Source: Compostibacillus humi | GTDB lineage: Bacteria; Bacillota; Bacilli; Bacillales; Amphibacillaceae | Assembly: GCF_014637175.1 (NCBI RefSeq) | Contig: NZ_BMEV01000009.1 | Coordinates: 1-64,000, forward strand | Direction of reading: 5' to 3' | Length of the DNA: 64,000 nucleotides | Part shown: in pieces, positions 39,107 to 47,385 of the stretch | Numbering within the stretch: the first letter of the stretch is position 1 | Layout of the letters: each line of letters begins with the position of its first letter | Position numbers and translations under genes: made by a program | The notes under the pieces: model-generated | What the model saw: only the letters and a program-made list of their open reading frames with translations | Told to the model about the DNA's origin: nothing | Database searches by the model: none

Positions 39107-39385
39107 ATGAAATACTTTGCCGTTTTGCTGCCAATGAAAGATGAAGAAAAAAGCAAAACCTATCGTCCGGAACATTTAGCTTACTTGGAAAAGAAAGAAG
39201 AGGAAGGGAAAGTGTTCGCCCGCGGCCGATTTGCTGACGGTACGGCAGGTCTCGTCATCTATATCGCTGACTCTTATGAAGAAGCGGAAGAACTGACAAA
39301 ACAAGATCCGTACGTTATTCATGGGGCAAGGTCATACGAAATCCATGAATGGGATATGATTACAAAGGCGACATTGCTAAAATAA
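39107..39385 (+). CDS. YciI family protein
   Basis: 92-residue dimeric ferredoxin-like-fold protein beginning MKYFAVLLPMKDEEKS, with the family HLAYLEKKEEEGKVFARGRF segment containing the conserved His. Some YciI relatives are dehydrochlorinases, but most have no known role. GGGGAGG precedes ATG 39107. Monocistronic with its own terminator. Confidence 0.85.
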   Translation: MKYFAVLLPMKDEEKSKTYRPEHLAYLEKKEEEGKVFARGRFADGTAGLVIYIADSYEEAEELTKQDPYVIHGARSYEIHEWDMITKATLLK

Positions 39386-39389
39386 ATGC

Positions 39390-39427
39390 AGTGGAGGTGT
39401 CTTCTTCGGGCACCTCTACTTTTTTTG
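39390..39427 (+). terminator. Terminator of the YciI gene
   Basis: 10-bp stem AGTGGAGGTG/CACCTCTACT (one G-T pair) with an 11-nt loop, then T7. Confidence 0.85.
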
Positions 39428-39572
39428 CCTATTTTTTTCTGTCCAATACGGAGAATCCGCTTTCTCCGGGGTATGTCCTAATTTATAAAAACTAGAAATA
39501 GACTTCTACATAGTCAAAGGAAATGAATAGGTCATAGGATGGTATAAACGGAAGAAAGCAGGTGATAGGTTT

Positions 39573-39797
39573 ATGAGTCATTCTTCGAAAAACCATTTTC
39601 CTTCTGAAAAGGTAGTTCAAGTCATGGTGGACAGCATTTTGCGCAAAAATGGGGTTAAAAGAGAGGAATTAAAAAGCAATATTTCTGAAGAACAAAAACA
39701 AATGCTGAAGGAAATGGTGGAGGATTTGCGCAAACAAGTGGAAGCATTCCAACAAAGCAACCGAACTGACGAAGATTCTGATGAATTGAGAGATTAA
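39573..39797 (+). CDS. cotW: Spore coat protein CotW-like
   Basis: 74-residue protein similar to the core of B. subtilis CotW: a helical segment KVVQVMVDSILRKNGVKREE followed by SEEQKQMLKEMVEDLRKQVE (coiled-coil type). Shorter than CotW (about 105 aa), lacking its C-terminal basic tail. AGCAGGTGAT precedes ATG 39573. It opens a cotW-cotX-cotX/V-cotZ series, which in B. subtilis encodes the insoluble crust of the spore. A CATAGGAT-type mother-cell promoter word lies about 40 bp upstream. Confidence 0.75.
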   Translation: MSHSSKNHFPSEKVVQVMVDSILRKNGVKREELKSNISEEQKQMLKEMVEDLRKQVEAFQQSNRTDEDSDELRD

Positions 39798-39803
39798 TGA
39801 GAG

Positions 39804-39839
39804 AAACCTAAGTGTGCAACGTTCACTTAGGTTTTTTTC
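39804..39839 (+). terminator. Terminator of cotW
   Basis: 11-bp stem AAACCTAAGTG/CACTTAGGTTT with a 9-nt loop followed by a T-run. Confidence 0.85.
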
Positions 39840-39967
39840 TATATAAAAACTAGACGGACAACCGGTAGGTGTTTGTTTCAAATTCTATAAATCTAGTGTT
39901 TTTGTACAGTCTATAAAGAGAAAAGTCCATAAATTATTGTATATACAACGAAAGGAGTGTTCAAAAT

Positions 39968-40465
39968 ATGACAATTTATCGGCGGATGAATACGAAAGAC
40001 CGAAATCCCAATTTCTTTTTTAATGATGATGACCACAATGAAGTCGACGTAGCAGAAGATAGCCGTTTCCGTGATAATGATTTTTTTAGTGACGATGCAA
40101 TTTCTCAGGAAGCAGATCAGCTATCCTTTATGGAGCAAGAATCGGCAGAATTAATCTGGGTCAAGGAATCTTGCAACATTCGAATCACTTCTACCGATAC
40201 CCAGGCAGCGGTTTCCTTGCAGGCAGCTTTGCAGGTTGCTATCGGCCTGGTGTTAAGTATTTCTATTCTTGATGGCGATCAGCGAGAAAAAATTTCCCAG
40301 GAATTACTGCAAATCTCTGACGTAGAGCAAACGAACCGGCAAAAAATATTTATCTATAACACAAAGGATGCCAGGGTGAGAACAGTCGATACAGATATTG
40401 CCATCAACATTCAACTATTATTCCAGATTTTGCTCACCTTGGTCGTGCTTGTGGATATTTTATAA
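39968..40465 (+). CDS. cotX: Spore coat protein of the CotX family (first copy)
   Basis: 165-residue crust protein. An acidic, disordered N terminus (about residues 1-65) precedes the CotX domain. This shows the duplicated pattern I-STDTQAAVSLQAALQVAI (about 77-94) and VDTDIAINIQLLFQILL (about 139-155), each followed by hydrophobic sequence ending in DGD or VDIL. AAAGGAGTG precedes ATG 39968. A CATAAATTA word (39928-39936) fits a sigma-K -10, although no AC -35 at the right distance was found. The second copy follows after 17 bp. Confidence 0.85.
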   Translation: MTIYRRMNTKDRNPNFFFNDDDHNEVDVAEDSRFRDNDFFSDDAISQEADQLSFMEQESAELIWVKESCNIRITSTDTQAAVSLQAALQVAIGLVLSISILDGDQREKISQELLQISDVEQTNRQKIFIYNTKDARVRTVDTDIAINIQLLFQILLTLVVLVDIL

Positions 40466-40482
40466 TTTCATGGAGGTGAAAA

Positions 40483-40914
40483 TTGATGAACCGATTGGAT
40501 GAATGGCGGGCATTGGACCATTGTGACGATTTTGATAACGATACGACAGTAAAAGACGAAGCGGAGCAAGTACAAAAAACAAAGCAAGTCTCCGATGAAT
40601 GGATTATCATTAAAGATTCAGAGCGGGTTGAAGTAAGGACGGTAGATACCCAGGCAGCACTTTCATTGCAAGCGAGCATTAAAGTTGCCATTGGAGTCGT
40701 TCTTTCCCTTGCGATTGCAGACGGAGACCGGAGAAATTCGGTTATGCAAGAACTGCAGCAAGTAATGAAAACGAAACAGAAAAACAGTCAAAAAACGATT
40801 GTGGAAAAATCGAGAAATGTCGTCATTAACACCTACGATACGGATATTGCGGTAAATATCCAGCTGCTCCTGCAGATTTTAATTGCCATTGTGCTGACAC
40901 TGGATATTTTATAA
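40483..40914 (+). CDS. Spore coat protein of the CotX/CotV family (second copy)
   Basis: 143-residue paralog of the preceding gene, with the same twice-repeated motif (VDTQAALSLQASIKVAIGVVLS and YDTDIAVNIQLLLQILIAIV) and a shorter acidic N terminus. In size it resembles B. subtilis CotV. GGAGGTGA precedes ATG 40483. It is co-transcribed with the first copy and ends at a terminator. Confidence 0.85.
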   Translation: MMNRLDEWRALDHCDDFDNDTTVKDEAEQVQKTKQVSDEWIIIKDSERVEVRTVDTQAALSLQASIKVAIGVVLSLAIADGDRRNSVMQELQQVMKTKQKNSQKTIVEKSRNVVINTYDTDIAVNIQLLLQILIAIVLTLDIL

Positions 40915-40978
40915 GTGTTTCCGGCCTATTTATTCCGGCTGTTATCACACTAGATTGCCAATTTAATAGACGTTTAAC

Positions 40979-41006
40979 TATCCCGCCAGACAGGTGGGAT
41001 TTTTTA
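40979..41006 (+). terminator. Terminator of the CotX-family pair
   Basis: 8-bp stem ATCCCGCC/GGTGGGAT, 5-nt loop, T-run. Confidence 0.8.
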
Positions 41007-41118
41007 CTATATTTGTAAGAAAAGGATAACTGTTCCTGATGTTAGGCTTCCTTATCAATCAAAATACATAGTAGAGTCATAAGATATGTTGAGTAATAAT
41101 AGAAGAGGAGTGAAACAG

Positions 41119-41688
41119 ATGGAAGCCTACTGGAAAGATGACGGACATGATAAAGGCTGTCATTGTCATAAAGGGAAAAATTCAAGAAAGTCATGTCATT
41201 GTCATGACAGAGGAAAAAAACATTTTGAGCATTGTGTAGAAGAGGTGTTAGAAGCAATCGTCGAAGCCCAGCGAAAAGCAAAAGATGATCATTGCGACAC
41301 TTCTTGTTCCCATTCCATTGACGATTTGTTAGGAAAGCGAAAGCGGAGCAAGAAAAATACGATTCCTGTTATTCTGTACTGCGGCTGTGATCCGTTCAAA
41401 GGAACGGGCGTGGCAACGTATACTTGCGATTCAAAGAAAAAGCGGTTTAAATGCGTCGAATCCTTCTTATTTAAAGTCAAAGATGTCAAGCACGGCTGTG
41501 CCGTCCTGGAATTGTTAGCTTTTAAATCCGACTTTAAACATGATAAGAAGAAAGACCACCTCTGCTGCCCATGCTGTCAAATCGATCATAAGCCTGTCCA
41601 CGATTTATTCGGAACAGGCATTTGTATTACTGTAGATTTATCTTGCTTCTGCGCTGTATCTTGCCTGGATGCCGTTCACGTTAAATAG
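41119..41688 (+). CDS. cotZ: Spore coat protein CotZ/CotY (exosporium/crust) family
   Basis: 189-residue cysteine- and histidine-rich coat protein of the CotY/CotZ/ExsY family. The N terminus is unusually rich in H, C and K (DKGCHCHKGKN, SCHCHDRGKK). The family helix HCVEEVLEAIVEAQRKA (about residues 45-61) and the core PVILYCGCDPF and LFKVKDVKHGCAVLELLA follow. It ends with CLDAVHVK. ATG 41119 follows GAGGAGTGA; an upstream in-frame start at 41086 lacks a site. These proteins form disulfide-linked two-dimensional lattices on the spore. A CATAAGATA word (41078-41086) resembles a sigma-K -10. Confidence 0.9.
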   Translation: MEAYWKDDGHDKGCHCHKGKNSRKSCHCHDRGKKHFEHCVEEVLEAIVEAQRKAKDDHCDTSCSHSIDDLLGKRKRSKKNTIPVILYCGCDPFKGTGVATYTCDSKKKRFKCVESFLFKVKDVKHGCAVLELLAFKSDFKHDKKKDHLCCPCCQIDHKPVHDLFGTGICITVDLSCFCAVSCLDAVHVK

Positions 41689-41695
41689 CTGAAAG

Positions 41696-41783
41696 GATAA
41701 GGGCTGTAAATGAAGAACAGGAAGCCCAATGCAATGTATCGGAATCGGGTTCTTCCTTTTTTCCCTTATACAGCCCTTTTTTT
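41696..41783. terminator. Large bidirectional terminator between cotZ and the ParR-like gene
   Basis: Long stem: outer arms AAGGGCTGTA (about 41699-41708) and TACAGCCCTT (about 41768-41777), and inner arms around GAAGAACAGGAAGCCC and GGGTTCTTCC, with T7 after the right arm. It lies between convergent genes. Confidence 0.7.
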
Positions 41784-42159
41784 AACCTCCGTAAGCTTCG
41801 ATAATCTCTTCCACATCTTCCATTGGGATTTGCCCTGTTTGGCTTGATTTTGCAGTGCCATTTCCAGAAACAGGTTCGGCAGAAAAATTTCTGCTCGTTA
41901 GCAGTCTTTTAATGTCCGCCAATTCTTTTAAAATTCCGTCGGTATCGGAATGATGGCTGGATTCCGGTGCAAAATATTCATCTAAAGCAGAGAAAAGCAG
42001 ATGGATTAGCGTATTGTTTTTTGCGTGGTACGCAATCTGATCCCTGATTTCCGGAGATATGGGATGGGTCTCTCCCGTTCGGACATCAATAAATTCTTCC
42101 GGTATTTTAATCGTTACATCTATAAAATAATCTGAATACACTTCTTGCATTGTTATCAT
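41782..42159 (-). CDS. ParR-like partner of the actin-like protein
   Basis: 125 residues, family not firmly recognised. Visible: an N-terminal strand-like piece DYFIDVTIKIPEEF, a helical middle (SPEIRDQIAYHAK, LIHLLFSALDEYF), a polar linker, and an acidic C-terminal helix ending VEEIIEAYGG. ParR adaptors of ParM filaments have the same order: a DNA-binding N-terminal half and an acidic C-terminal peptide that binds the filament. Its start overlaps the stop of the actin-like gene by 4 bp (ATGA), so the pair is translationally coupled. Convergent with cotZ. Calling it ParR-like rests on size, position and this layout, not on a clear ribbon-helix-helix motif. Confidence 0.5.
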   Translation of the reverse strand: MITMQEVYSDYFIDVTIKIPEEFIDVRTGETHPISPEIRDQIAYHAKNNTLIHLLFSALDEYFAPESSHHSDTDGILKELADIKRLLTSRNFSAEPVSGNGTAKSSQTGQIPMEDVEEIIEAYGG

Positions 42160-43346
42160 CCTCTGGCAGTAGCGACGTATTCATGGCTTCCCTGCTGTTT
42201 CTTGATCATATTCATTTTCGCAAGGATCATTAATCCTAAAACGTTTAGCTTATACATATCTTCCGGGAAAAACAGTTCAATCGGCCGGCCTCTTTTCTTC
42301 CAGGAAATGGCCGTTTCTTCAATTTGCTTTTGGGCAATGGAAGCAGCTCCGCCGACAGCAATGTACATCGTTGCTCCTTTAATTTCTTGTGAACTGCTCC
42401 GAATCCGGTCAAAGGTTTCCAAAAAGCGGATGGCCAAGAGGCGCAATTGGGGAATAATGTAGCGGCTAATATCTTTCCGCACCCCGGCAAACGGCTCCAC
42501 ATACCATTCCGACGGTCCTTGAATAAGTTTTTCTTCCAGCTCTGCCCTCGAATCGAACGTATACAGTTCGTTTTTGCTCACCTTTCGGATAATTTCATCC
42601 AAGAATGGATTAAAGCCGAATATTTCCCCTTCGATGGAAGCGACCGGCTTCCCGTGTTTAATGCCGACGAAATCGACGGTGTCGCCCCCTAAGTCGCCGA
42701 TAATAATCCCTTTTTTCGACGCTTCGGCGATGGATTCATTTTTAATGAGCAAGGTATCCTGATCCCGGGTTAATCCTAGTTATGCACAAGCACCCTCGGC
42801 GCCAATAATGACGTCTTCAATATGGAGTTTCACTGCAATTTCCTTCGGGGCGTCAATTCCCGGCACTTTATGAAAAACAATCCGGTGGGTGCCGAGAAGT
42901 TTATTTTTAAAAAGATCCTTTTTTGTCTTATATTGGGTCGTCGGCAATGAAACAGCCAGCTGATCGACGGTGAAATCCAGCTCTGTTTCCCCCGGATTTG
43001 TCTGAATCGCATGGTACGCCATCATCGCAAACAATAACGTATACGTCCGGTCTTCCGTTACTTTCTGATTATGAATGGATGTTAAGCTGACATTTTTCAT
43101 TTTTAAAGCGGACTTTCTCGCATAATATACTTGCCGTTTTTCCGTAATGGAAGGACTGTTCAATTCGACAATGATATTTTCTTCCAGAAGCACATCTTCT
43201 TCATCGTACGGTTCTTCGTAAAATTCTTCGTCAAACAAGGCGACCGCATTTGGAAACTGATATTCATATAAAGCGCCCTGATCCGAAATTAAACTTTTAA
43301 ACCAGCTGTTGCCAATATCAACAGCAACAATCCGCTGATTTTCCAT
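42156..43346 (-). pseudogene. ParM/StbA-type actin-like ATPase with an in-frame stop
   Basis: Two consecutive leftward open segments in the same frame form one 396-codon protein interrupted by TAA at 42780-42782 (codon 189). Actin-fold motifs occur on both sides: phosphate-1 VAVDIGNSWFKSL (residues 6-18), phosphate-2 IIGDLGGDTVDF after the stop, and the adenosine-type YIAVGGAAS near the C terminus. ATG 43346 follows GAGGAGGGGG; the longer open frame to 43433 is not needed. A single change from TAT/TAC (Tyr) to TAA would explain the lesion. The rest is intact, so it may be a recent nonsense mutation, a sequencing error, or two separately made halves. Divergent from a CsxC-like gene and coupled to the ParR-like gene. 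Confidence 0.75.
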
Positions 43347-43410
43347 CAATCCCCCTCCTCGAGACTCGCATAGTATGAAGTGAGGTAAAAATTCAAAAGG
43401 AGGAATGAAA

Positions 43411-44193
43411 TTGAGCCATAAATATGATGACAAGAGCTGTGTTAGCGTAAATCAGTCTTCCCATTTAGGGGAATGTACGAACGAAGTAGCAACGCAACCA
43501 ACTTTGCCGGCAGCAGGACGAACATTTCGTATACCTGTTACCTTGGGAGAATTCAACGTTACAAGCCACTTATCGAGCACCATCACCTTTCCTGACCCGG
43601 TTATGGAAATAAAAAACGTCAAAAAACGGGTGGAAATTGTACAATGCAGTTTGCTTACCCCGTCCACCGATATGCCAGGAACGACATCCAGCGGTCCGTT
43701 TCCGCTTTTCTTGCGCGGATTCGTCCGAAAAAATATTCAGTATGCTACCCCGGTATATGAACCAAATGGAGAATGTGTCGAATCCGAATTAAAATCCTTT
43801 ACGACAAGGGTAGAATTCGAATGTATGACAACCATCGAAGAACTTGACAATCCGGTGGTTTTGCCAGTAGCAAACGATAGCACAGAGTACGACTTTGCAA
43901 GAACGAAAAAACTGGGTACCGGCTTCCCGGAAAAAGACCATTTCCATTCGAGCGATATTTCCCAATTCCACCAAGAAAGCGAAAGATTTTATAATGATTT
44001 TCCTTACTGCGAGTTAGTCAGCGATGAAATTTTAGAATGGGATGAAGCGATTGATCGCCAAACTTACGGTGACGCCCCAGTTGGCGAAGGTACTTTCCAA
44101 AAAGTTGTTGAAAAAATGCGGCTAAATTTTGTCATCCGTATCCTTCAAGTGCAAAATATTGAAGTAGGCGGTGGCAATGGCGGCGCAGGATAA
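43411..44193 (+). CDS. CsxC-like (SPOCS-type) spore surface protein, copy 1
   Basis: 260 residues. TTG 43411 is the likely start (AAAGGAGG 7 nt upstream); ATG 43405 is too close. The conserved core is PVTLGEFNVTSHLSSTITFP, VMEIKNVKKRVEIVQC and LRGFVRKNIQYATP (about residues 35-120), a SPOCS/DUF3794-like beta pattern. A family-specific second half contains SDISQFHQESERFYND and EILEWDEAIDRQ. The family name CsxC comes from an exosporium protein of Clostridium sporogenes; assignment here is by remembered resemblance. It is the first of four paralogs within 5 kb, so a structural role on the spore surface is likely. Confidence 0.7.
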   Translation: MSHKYDDKSCVSVNQSSHLGECTNEVATQPTLPAAGRTFRIPVTLGEFNVTSHLSSTITFPDPVMEIKNVKKRVEIVQCSLLTPSTDMPGTTSSGPFPLFLRGFVRKNIQYATPVYEPNGECVESELKSFTTRVEFECMTTIEELDNPVVLPVANDSTEYDFARTKKLGTGFPEKDHFHSSDISQFHQESERFYNDFPYCELVSDEILEWDEAIDRQTYGDAPVGEGTFQKVVEKMRLNFVIRILQVQNIEVGGGNGGAG

Positions 44194-44335
44194 GCAGCAT
44201 TTATTACTGTATATGCGAATTTATCCCGAGACGTGTTAAAAATATTATTCTCCAATCTGAACTGCCGAATCATGGTGCACTATTTCCATGGTCGGCAGTC
44301 TTTATTTATGGGTTCTGACTAGATAGATGCCTATA

Positions 44336-44362
44336 CATAGTCAAATATCATACATAGGATAC
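44336..44362 (+). promoter_or_regulatory. Sigma-K-type promoter of CsxC-like copy 2
   Basis: AC (44336-44337), 16-nt spacer, CATAGGATA (44354-44362), matching the sigma-K pattern AC-N16-CATANNNTA, 38 bp before the ATG. This supports late mother-cell expression, as expected for outer spore-layer genes. The rest of the 44194-44399 gap holds no gene. Confidence 0.5.
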
Positions 44363-44399
44363 ATTAGTTATTAATCCATTGCGATGGGGAGGCAATAAT

Positions 44400-45204
44400 A
44401 TGTCTTTTGAACATCAAGAAGAAATAAAGCATCATAAATCGGCAACAGTAAGCAAGTGTGAAAATAAACCGATTGAACCAAAAGTAAGTATCGGAAAAAT
44501 CGTGACAAAAGTTCCTGTCGTGCTGGCGGAGTTGAAATTGCAAATTCATGTCCATGAAACGATTACGTTTCCTGAACCTGTATTGGAAATTAAAGAAACG
44601 GGTTGTGCTAACTCAGTGCCGCCTGCTCCTTCCGACAAATAAACTGTTTGTGAAAGGCTTTGTCCGAAAAAATATCCAATATGCAAGTCCGTCACCGAAA
44701 ATTGAACAAGGAACAGCTCATTCCGTAGCGTCTCACCTGCATTCCTATACGGTCAATATTCCCTTCGAATGTGTAACAGAAATCAAGAAATTTTTATCGA
44801 TGCCGGTGATGCCGGAAGTGAATACAAGAGAAGAGTTTGATTTTAGTGTGAAGAAAACACTGCCGGAAGGATTTCCGGAAAAGGATCAATTGCTTACGAG
44901 CGACCTGTCCCAATTTCATCAGGAAAGCAGCCAGTTTTACAACGAACTGCCATACGGCGAACTGATTTCCAGCAAAATTATTGAATGGGATGAAGCAATC
45001 GATCGGGAACCTATTCCGGATGAATCACCGCATCATGAAGGGATGTTTACCAAAGTCGAGGAAAAGATGGTGCTCGATATTGTGTTAAAGGTTTTGCAAA
45101 ACCAGCAAATCCGGGTATCCTCTGCGACAAATGACAAAAAGTGCAAGCCTTGCAAACCTTGGGAACATCATCATGATGATGATTACGATGAAGAAGAGGA
45201 TTAA
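44400..45204 (+). pseudogene. CsxC-like spore surface protein, copy 2, frameshifted
   Basis: Starts at ATG 44400 after GGGGAGGC. The first frame runs through VPVVLAELKLQIHVHETITF and VLEIK, then leaves the family sequence near 44595 and stops at 44642. The next frame resumes the family at KKRVVLTQCRLLLP and FVKGFVRKNIQYASP and continues to 45204 (DLSQFHQESSQFYNE, IIEWDEAIDRE, acidic/His-rich end). Against copy 1, EIK-NVK-KRV has become EIK-g-KRV, an 8-base deletion. Both halves are otherwise clean, so the lesion is recent, a base-calling problem, or a site of frameshifting. Confidence 0.75.
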
Positions 45205-45228
45205 ATAAGCGATGATTTGAGGTGACAA

Positions 45229-47307
45229 TTGTGTCTAGGGAGGAGGGAAGTGGACGAAAATTCAGTCCCAATGACGATGATATATCAAAGAAATAGCGGC
45301 AAAGACAATGACAACGGAAAACAACGAAAACGGCGGCCGCCGAAAATTTATACGCCGAAGAGAAGAAGTTCGATGTACGTACATCCAACAATCTTTTCGC
45401 CGCCGACAATAAAGGACAGGATCTACCGCGAAATTCCACCTGGTGTTTCGGATACAAGTGAAGTCAAAACGATACGATTTAATAAAAATAAGTTTTTTCG
45501 GCTGCAAAAGTATTTGCCTGAAGATGTAGCAAGCGATAAGAATACGTTAGTAGAACAGTTTTCGAAAATGCTGGAAGAAGAGCCGGAGTTAGAAGAAGAG
45601 ACTGATTTCACCATCGCAGACAACAATGATGCTGCCGAAGACGTGGAGAAAACAGCTGTTGAGCATTCAGATGCAAGTGCGGAAATGGAGATGGACCCGC
45701 AAGAAGTTCAAAGTATAAAAGCGGAAATGATGGACTTGTTAAATGATGCGGCAGAGGAGAAGGAGTTGAGCCAGGAATTCGATGACGGAATAAATAAAGT
45801 TTCAGCAGATGAAGGAAGAATTGAAGAGTCAGAAAAAATTATGATGGAGCATGAGGAAGAGGAACGAGAAACGGGAATGCAAGAATCGGCAGACAAAGCT
45901 GAAGAACATATCATGGAACCAAAAACACCGCAATGGTTGGAACCTGAGGATGAAGGTGATGAAAAAATCACAGAATTGGAAGCTGCGGAAAGGCCGGAAC
46001 AAGTGGATGAAGAGGAAGAAGAGGAAACAGAGTTGGAAGGACTGGAATGGACGGAACCAGATGCCGAAGAAGACGAGGAGACTACAGAAATAGAAGAACC
46101 GGAATGGTTAGAGCAAGAAGATGATGAAGAAATAACAGAATTGGAGACGCCGCAATGGCTGAACCAGGAGGAAGAAGAGTCTGAAGAAATAATGGCATTG
46201 GAAGTTCCCGAATGGATGGAAACAGCAGACGAAGATGATGAAGAGGAAGCGTCGCACTGGTTGGTACGAGAGGAAGATGACGAATGGGGAGCAGATTTTA
46301 AAGAGCCAGAGGCGACGGAAAAATCGGAAGAAGACGTCGAAGAGAAAAAGGGCTCGGAAGCAAACAGAGAGGCGGATAATGACGAGGAAATACCGAAATG
46401 GGCTGCAGGAGAGGATGAAGAGGACGATGATTGTGATTTTCAGGAAATTATCGATAACAGCGCCTCGGATGATCTCGGTTCCGTATTGCAGGAAAGGTCT
46501 ATAAGGGAAAATACGGCGGCTGAATTTGAAGACAAAATAGCGTTGGTCAAAAAAGAGAAGGATAAGGAGAGAGAGAAAAAGAAAACGAAAGATGACCTTG
46601 CGAAAGAATTTACCGATTGGCTCGAATCAGAGGATGACAAGAAATTATCCCAATTAAAGAAACATTTTGAGGAACAGTTGTTCTCGTTGCAAGAAGATAT
46701 TACCGATTTAAAAGAAATAAATGATCTGCTTTGCCATCAAATAGAAAAACAAAAGGAAACCGTCTTTGTGAAAGTTCCGGTGCTGCTCGGAAAAATTAAG
46801 TCAGATCTCCAGATAGAAAAGAAGCTGGATTTACCATCTTCCATGGCGGAGATTCAAGATATCCGCTGGACAGTTTCGAAATTATCTGCTACGGTCTTCC
46901 TGCCTTCGAATGTCGTTTTTCTAAAGGGAATTTTTCTTGCTGATATTATGTACACCGATTTAGAAAAACACTCTATCCATTCATGGAAAGTGCCAATTCC
47001 ATGGGAACAGTTTATCGAAGTCCGCTGGAAACCGAAAACCGGAAAACTCCAAAAGAAGGAATATATGTTTCTTCTAAAAAAGGGGGAAACGACAGAACAT
47101 GCGGAGTTCAGCCAGTCCTTTGCCGAAGAGGTGAAGGGAGAACTGGAATCAATGCATTTTATCTGGACCCATGGGCCAGCTATATCCTATGATACAGATG
47201 CCATAGAAATTCAAGGAACCGTTCAGCTGGAGGTGCATCTGCTGCAAAAACAATATGTTCCGCTTCTGATTGCATCTGACGGATGGGAATCAGACTGGAT
47301 AAAATAA
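45229..47307 (+). CDS. Large acidic spore-locus protein with C-terminal SPOCS-like domain (BC_2427-like)
   Basis: About 690 residues. The basic N terminus (RKRRPPKIYTPKRRSSMYVHP) is followed by a very acidic region (about 100-450). Within this a Trp-containing motif of the form E-x-P-x-W-L-x-x-E plus a D/E tract recurs about eight times (TPQWLEPEDE, EPEWLEQEDD, TPQWLNQEEE, VPEWMETADE, IPKWAAGEDE). A coiled coil (about 470-535) and a C-terminal domain of the same family as the CsxC-like neighbours (VKVPVLLGKIKSDLQIEKKL, FLKGIFLADIMYTD) complete it. The start is unclear. TTG 45229 is very close to GAGGTGA, whereas GTG 45231 has ideal spacing but reads MSREEGSGRKFSPNDDDISKK before a stop at 45294. 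A one-base frame error near 45290 would join the two. Confidence 0.65.
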   Translation: MCLGRREVDENSVPMTMIYQRNSGKDNDNGKQRKRRPPKIYTPKRRSSMYVHPTIFSPPTIKDRIYREIPPGVSDTSEVKTIRFNKNKFFRLQKYLPEDVASDKNTLVEQFSKMLEEEPELEEETDFTIADNNDAAEDVEKTAVEHSDASAEMEMDPQEVQSIKAEMMDLLNDAAEEKELSQEFDDGINKVSADEGRIEESEKIMMEHEEEERETGMQESADKAEEHIMEPKTPQWLEPEDEGDEKITELEAAERPEQVDEEEEEETELEGLEWTEPDAEEDEETTEIEEPEWLEQEDDEEITELETPQWLNQEEEESEEIMALEVPEWMETADEDDEEEASHWLVREEDDEWGADFKEPEATEKSEEDVEEKKGSEANREADNDEEIPKWAAGEDEEDDDCDFQEIIDNSASDDLGSVLQERSIRENTAAEFEDKIALVKKEKDKEREKKKTKDDLAKEFTDWLESEDDKKLSQLKKHFEEQLFSLQEDITDLKEINDLLCHQIEKQKETVFVKVPVLLGKIKSDLQIEKKLDLPSSMAEIQDIRWTVSKLSATVFLPSNVVFLKGIFLADIMYTDLEKHSIHSWKVPIPWEQFIEVRWKPKTGKLQKKEYMFLLKKGETTEHAEFSQSFAEEVKGELESMHFIWTHGPAISYDTDAIEIQGTVQLEVHLLQKQYVPLLIASDGWESDWIK

Positions 47308-47309
47308 AA

Positions 47310-47366
47310 ACGGGCTAACTCCTCACTGTAATTTTGCATATTATGAAATGAGGAGGTTTAGCCCCC
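47310..47366. terminator. Bidirectional terminator between the acidic protein and CsxC-like copy 4
   Basis: Arms GGGCTAACTCCTCA (47312-47325) and TGAGGAGGTTTAGCCC (47349-47364), pairing with a small bulge, between convergent genes. Confidence 0.7.
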
Positions 47367-47385
47367 TATCATACTTAATTATCCA

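Noticed and set aside
43347-43410. parC-like centromere next to the actin-like gene
   Set aside because: The gap is only 64 bp and shows no direct repeats; nothing iteron-like follows the ParR-like gene either.
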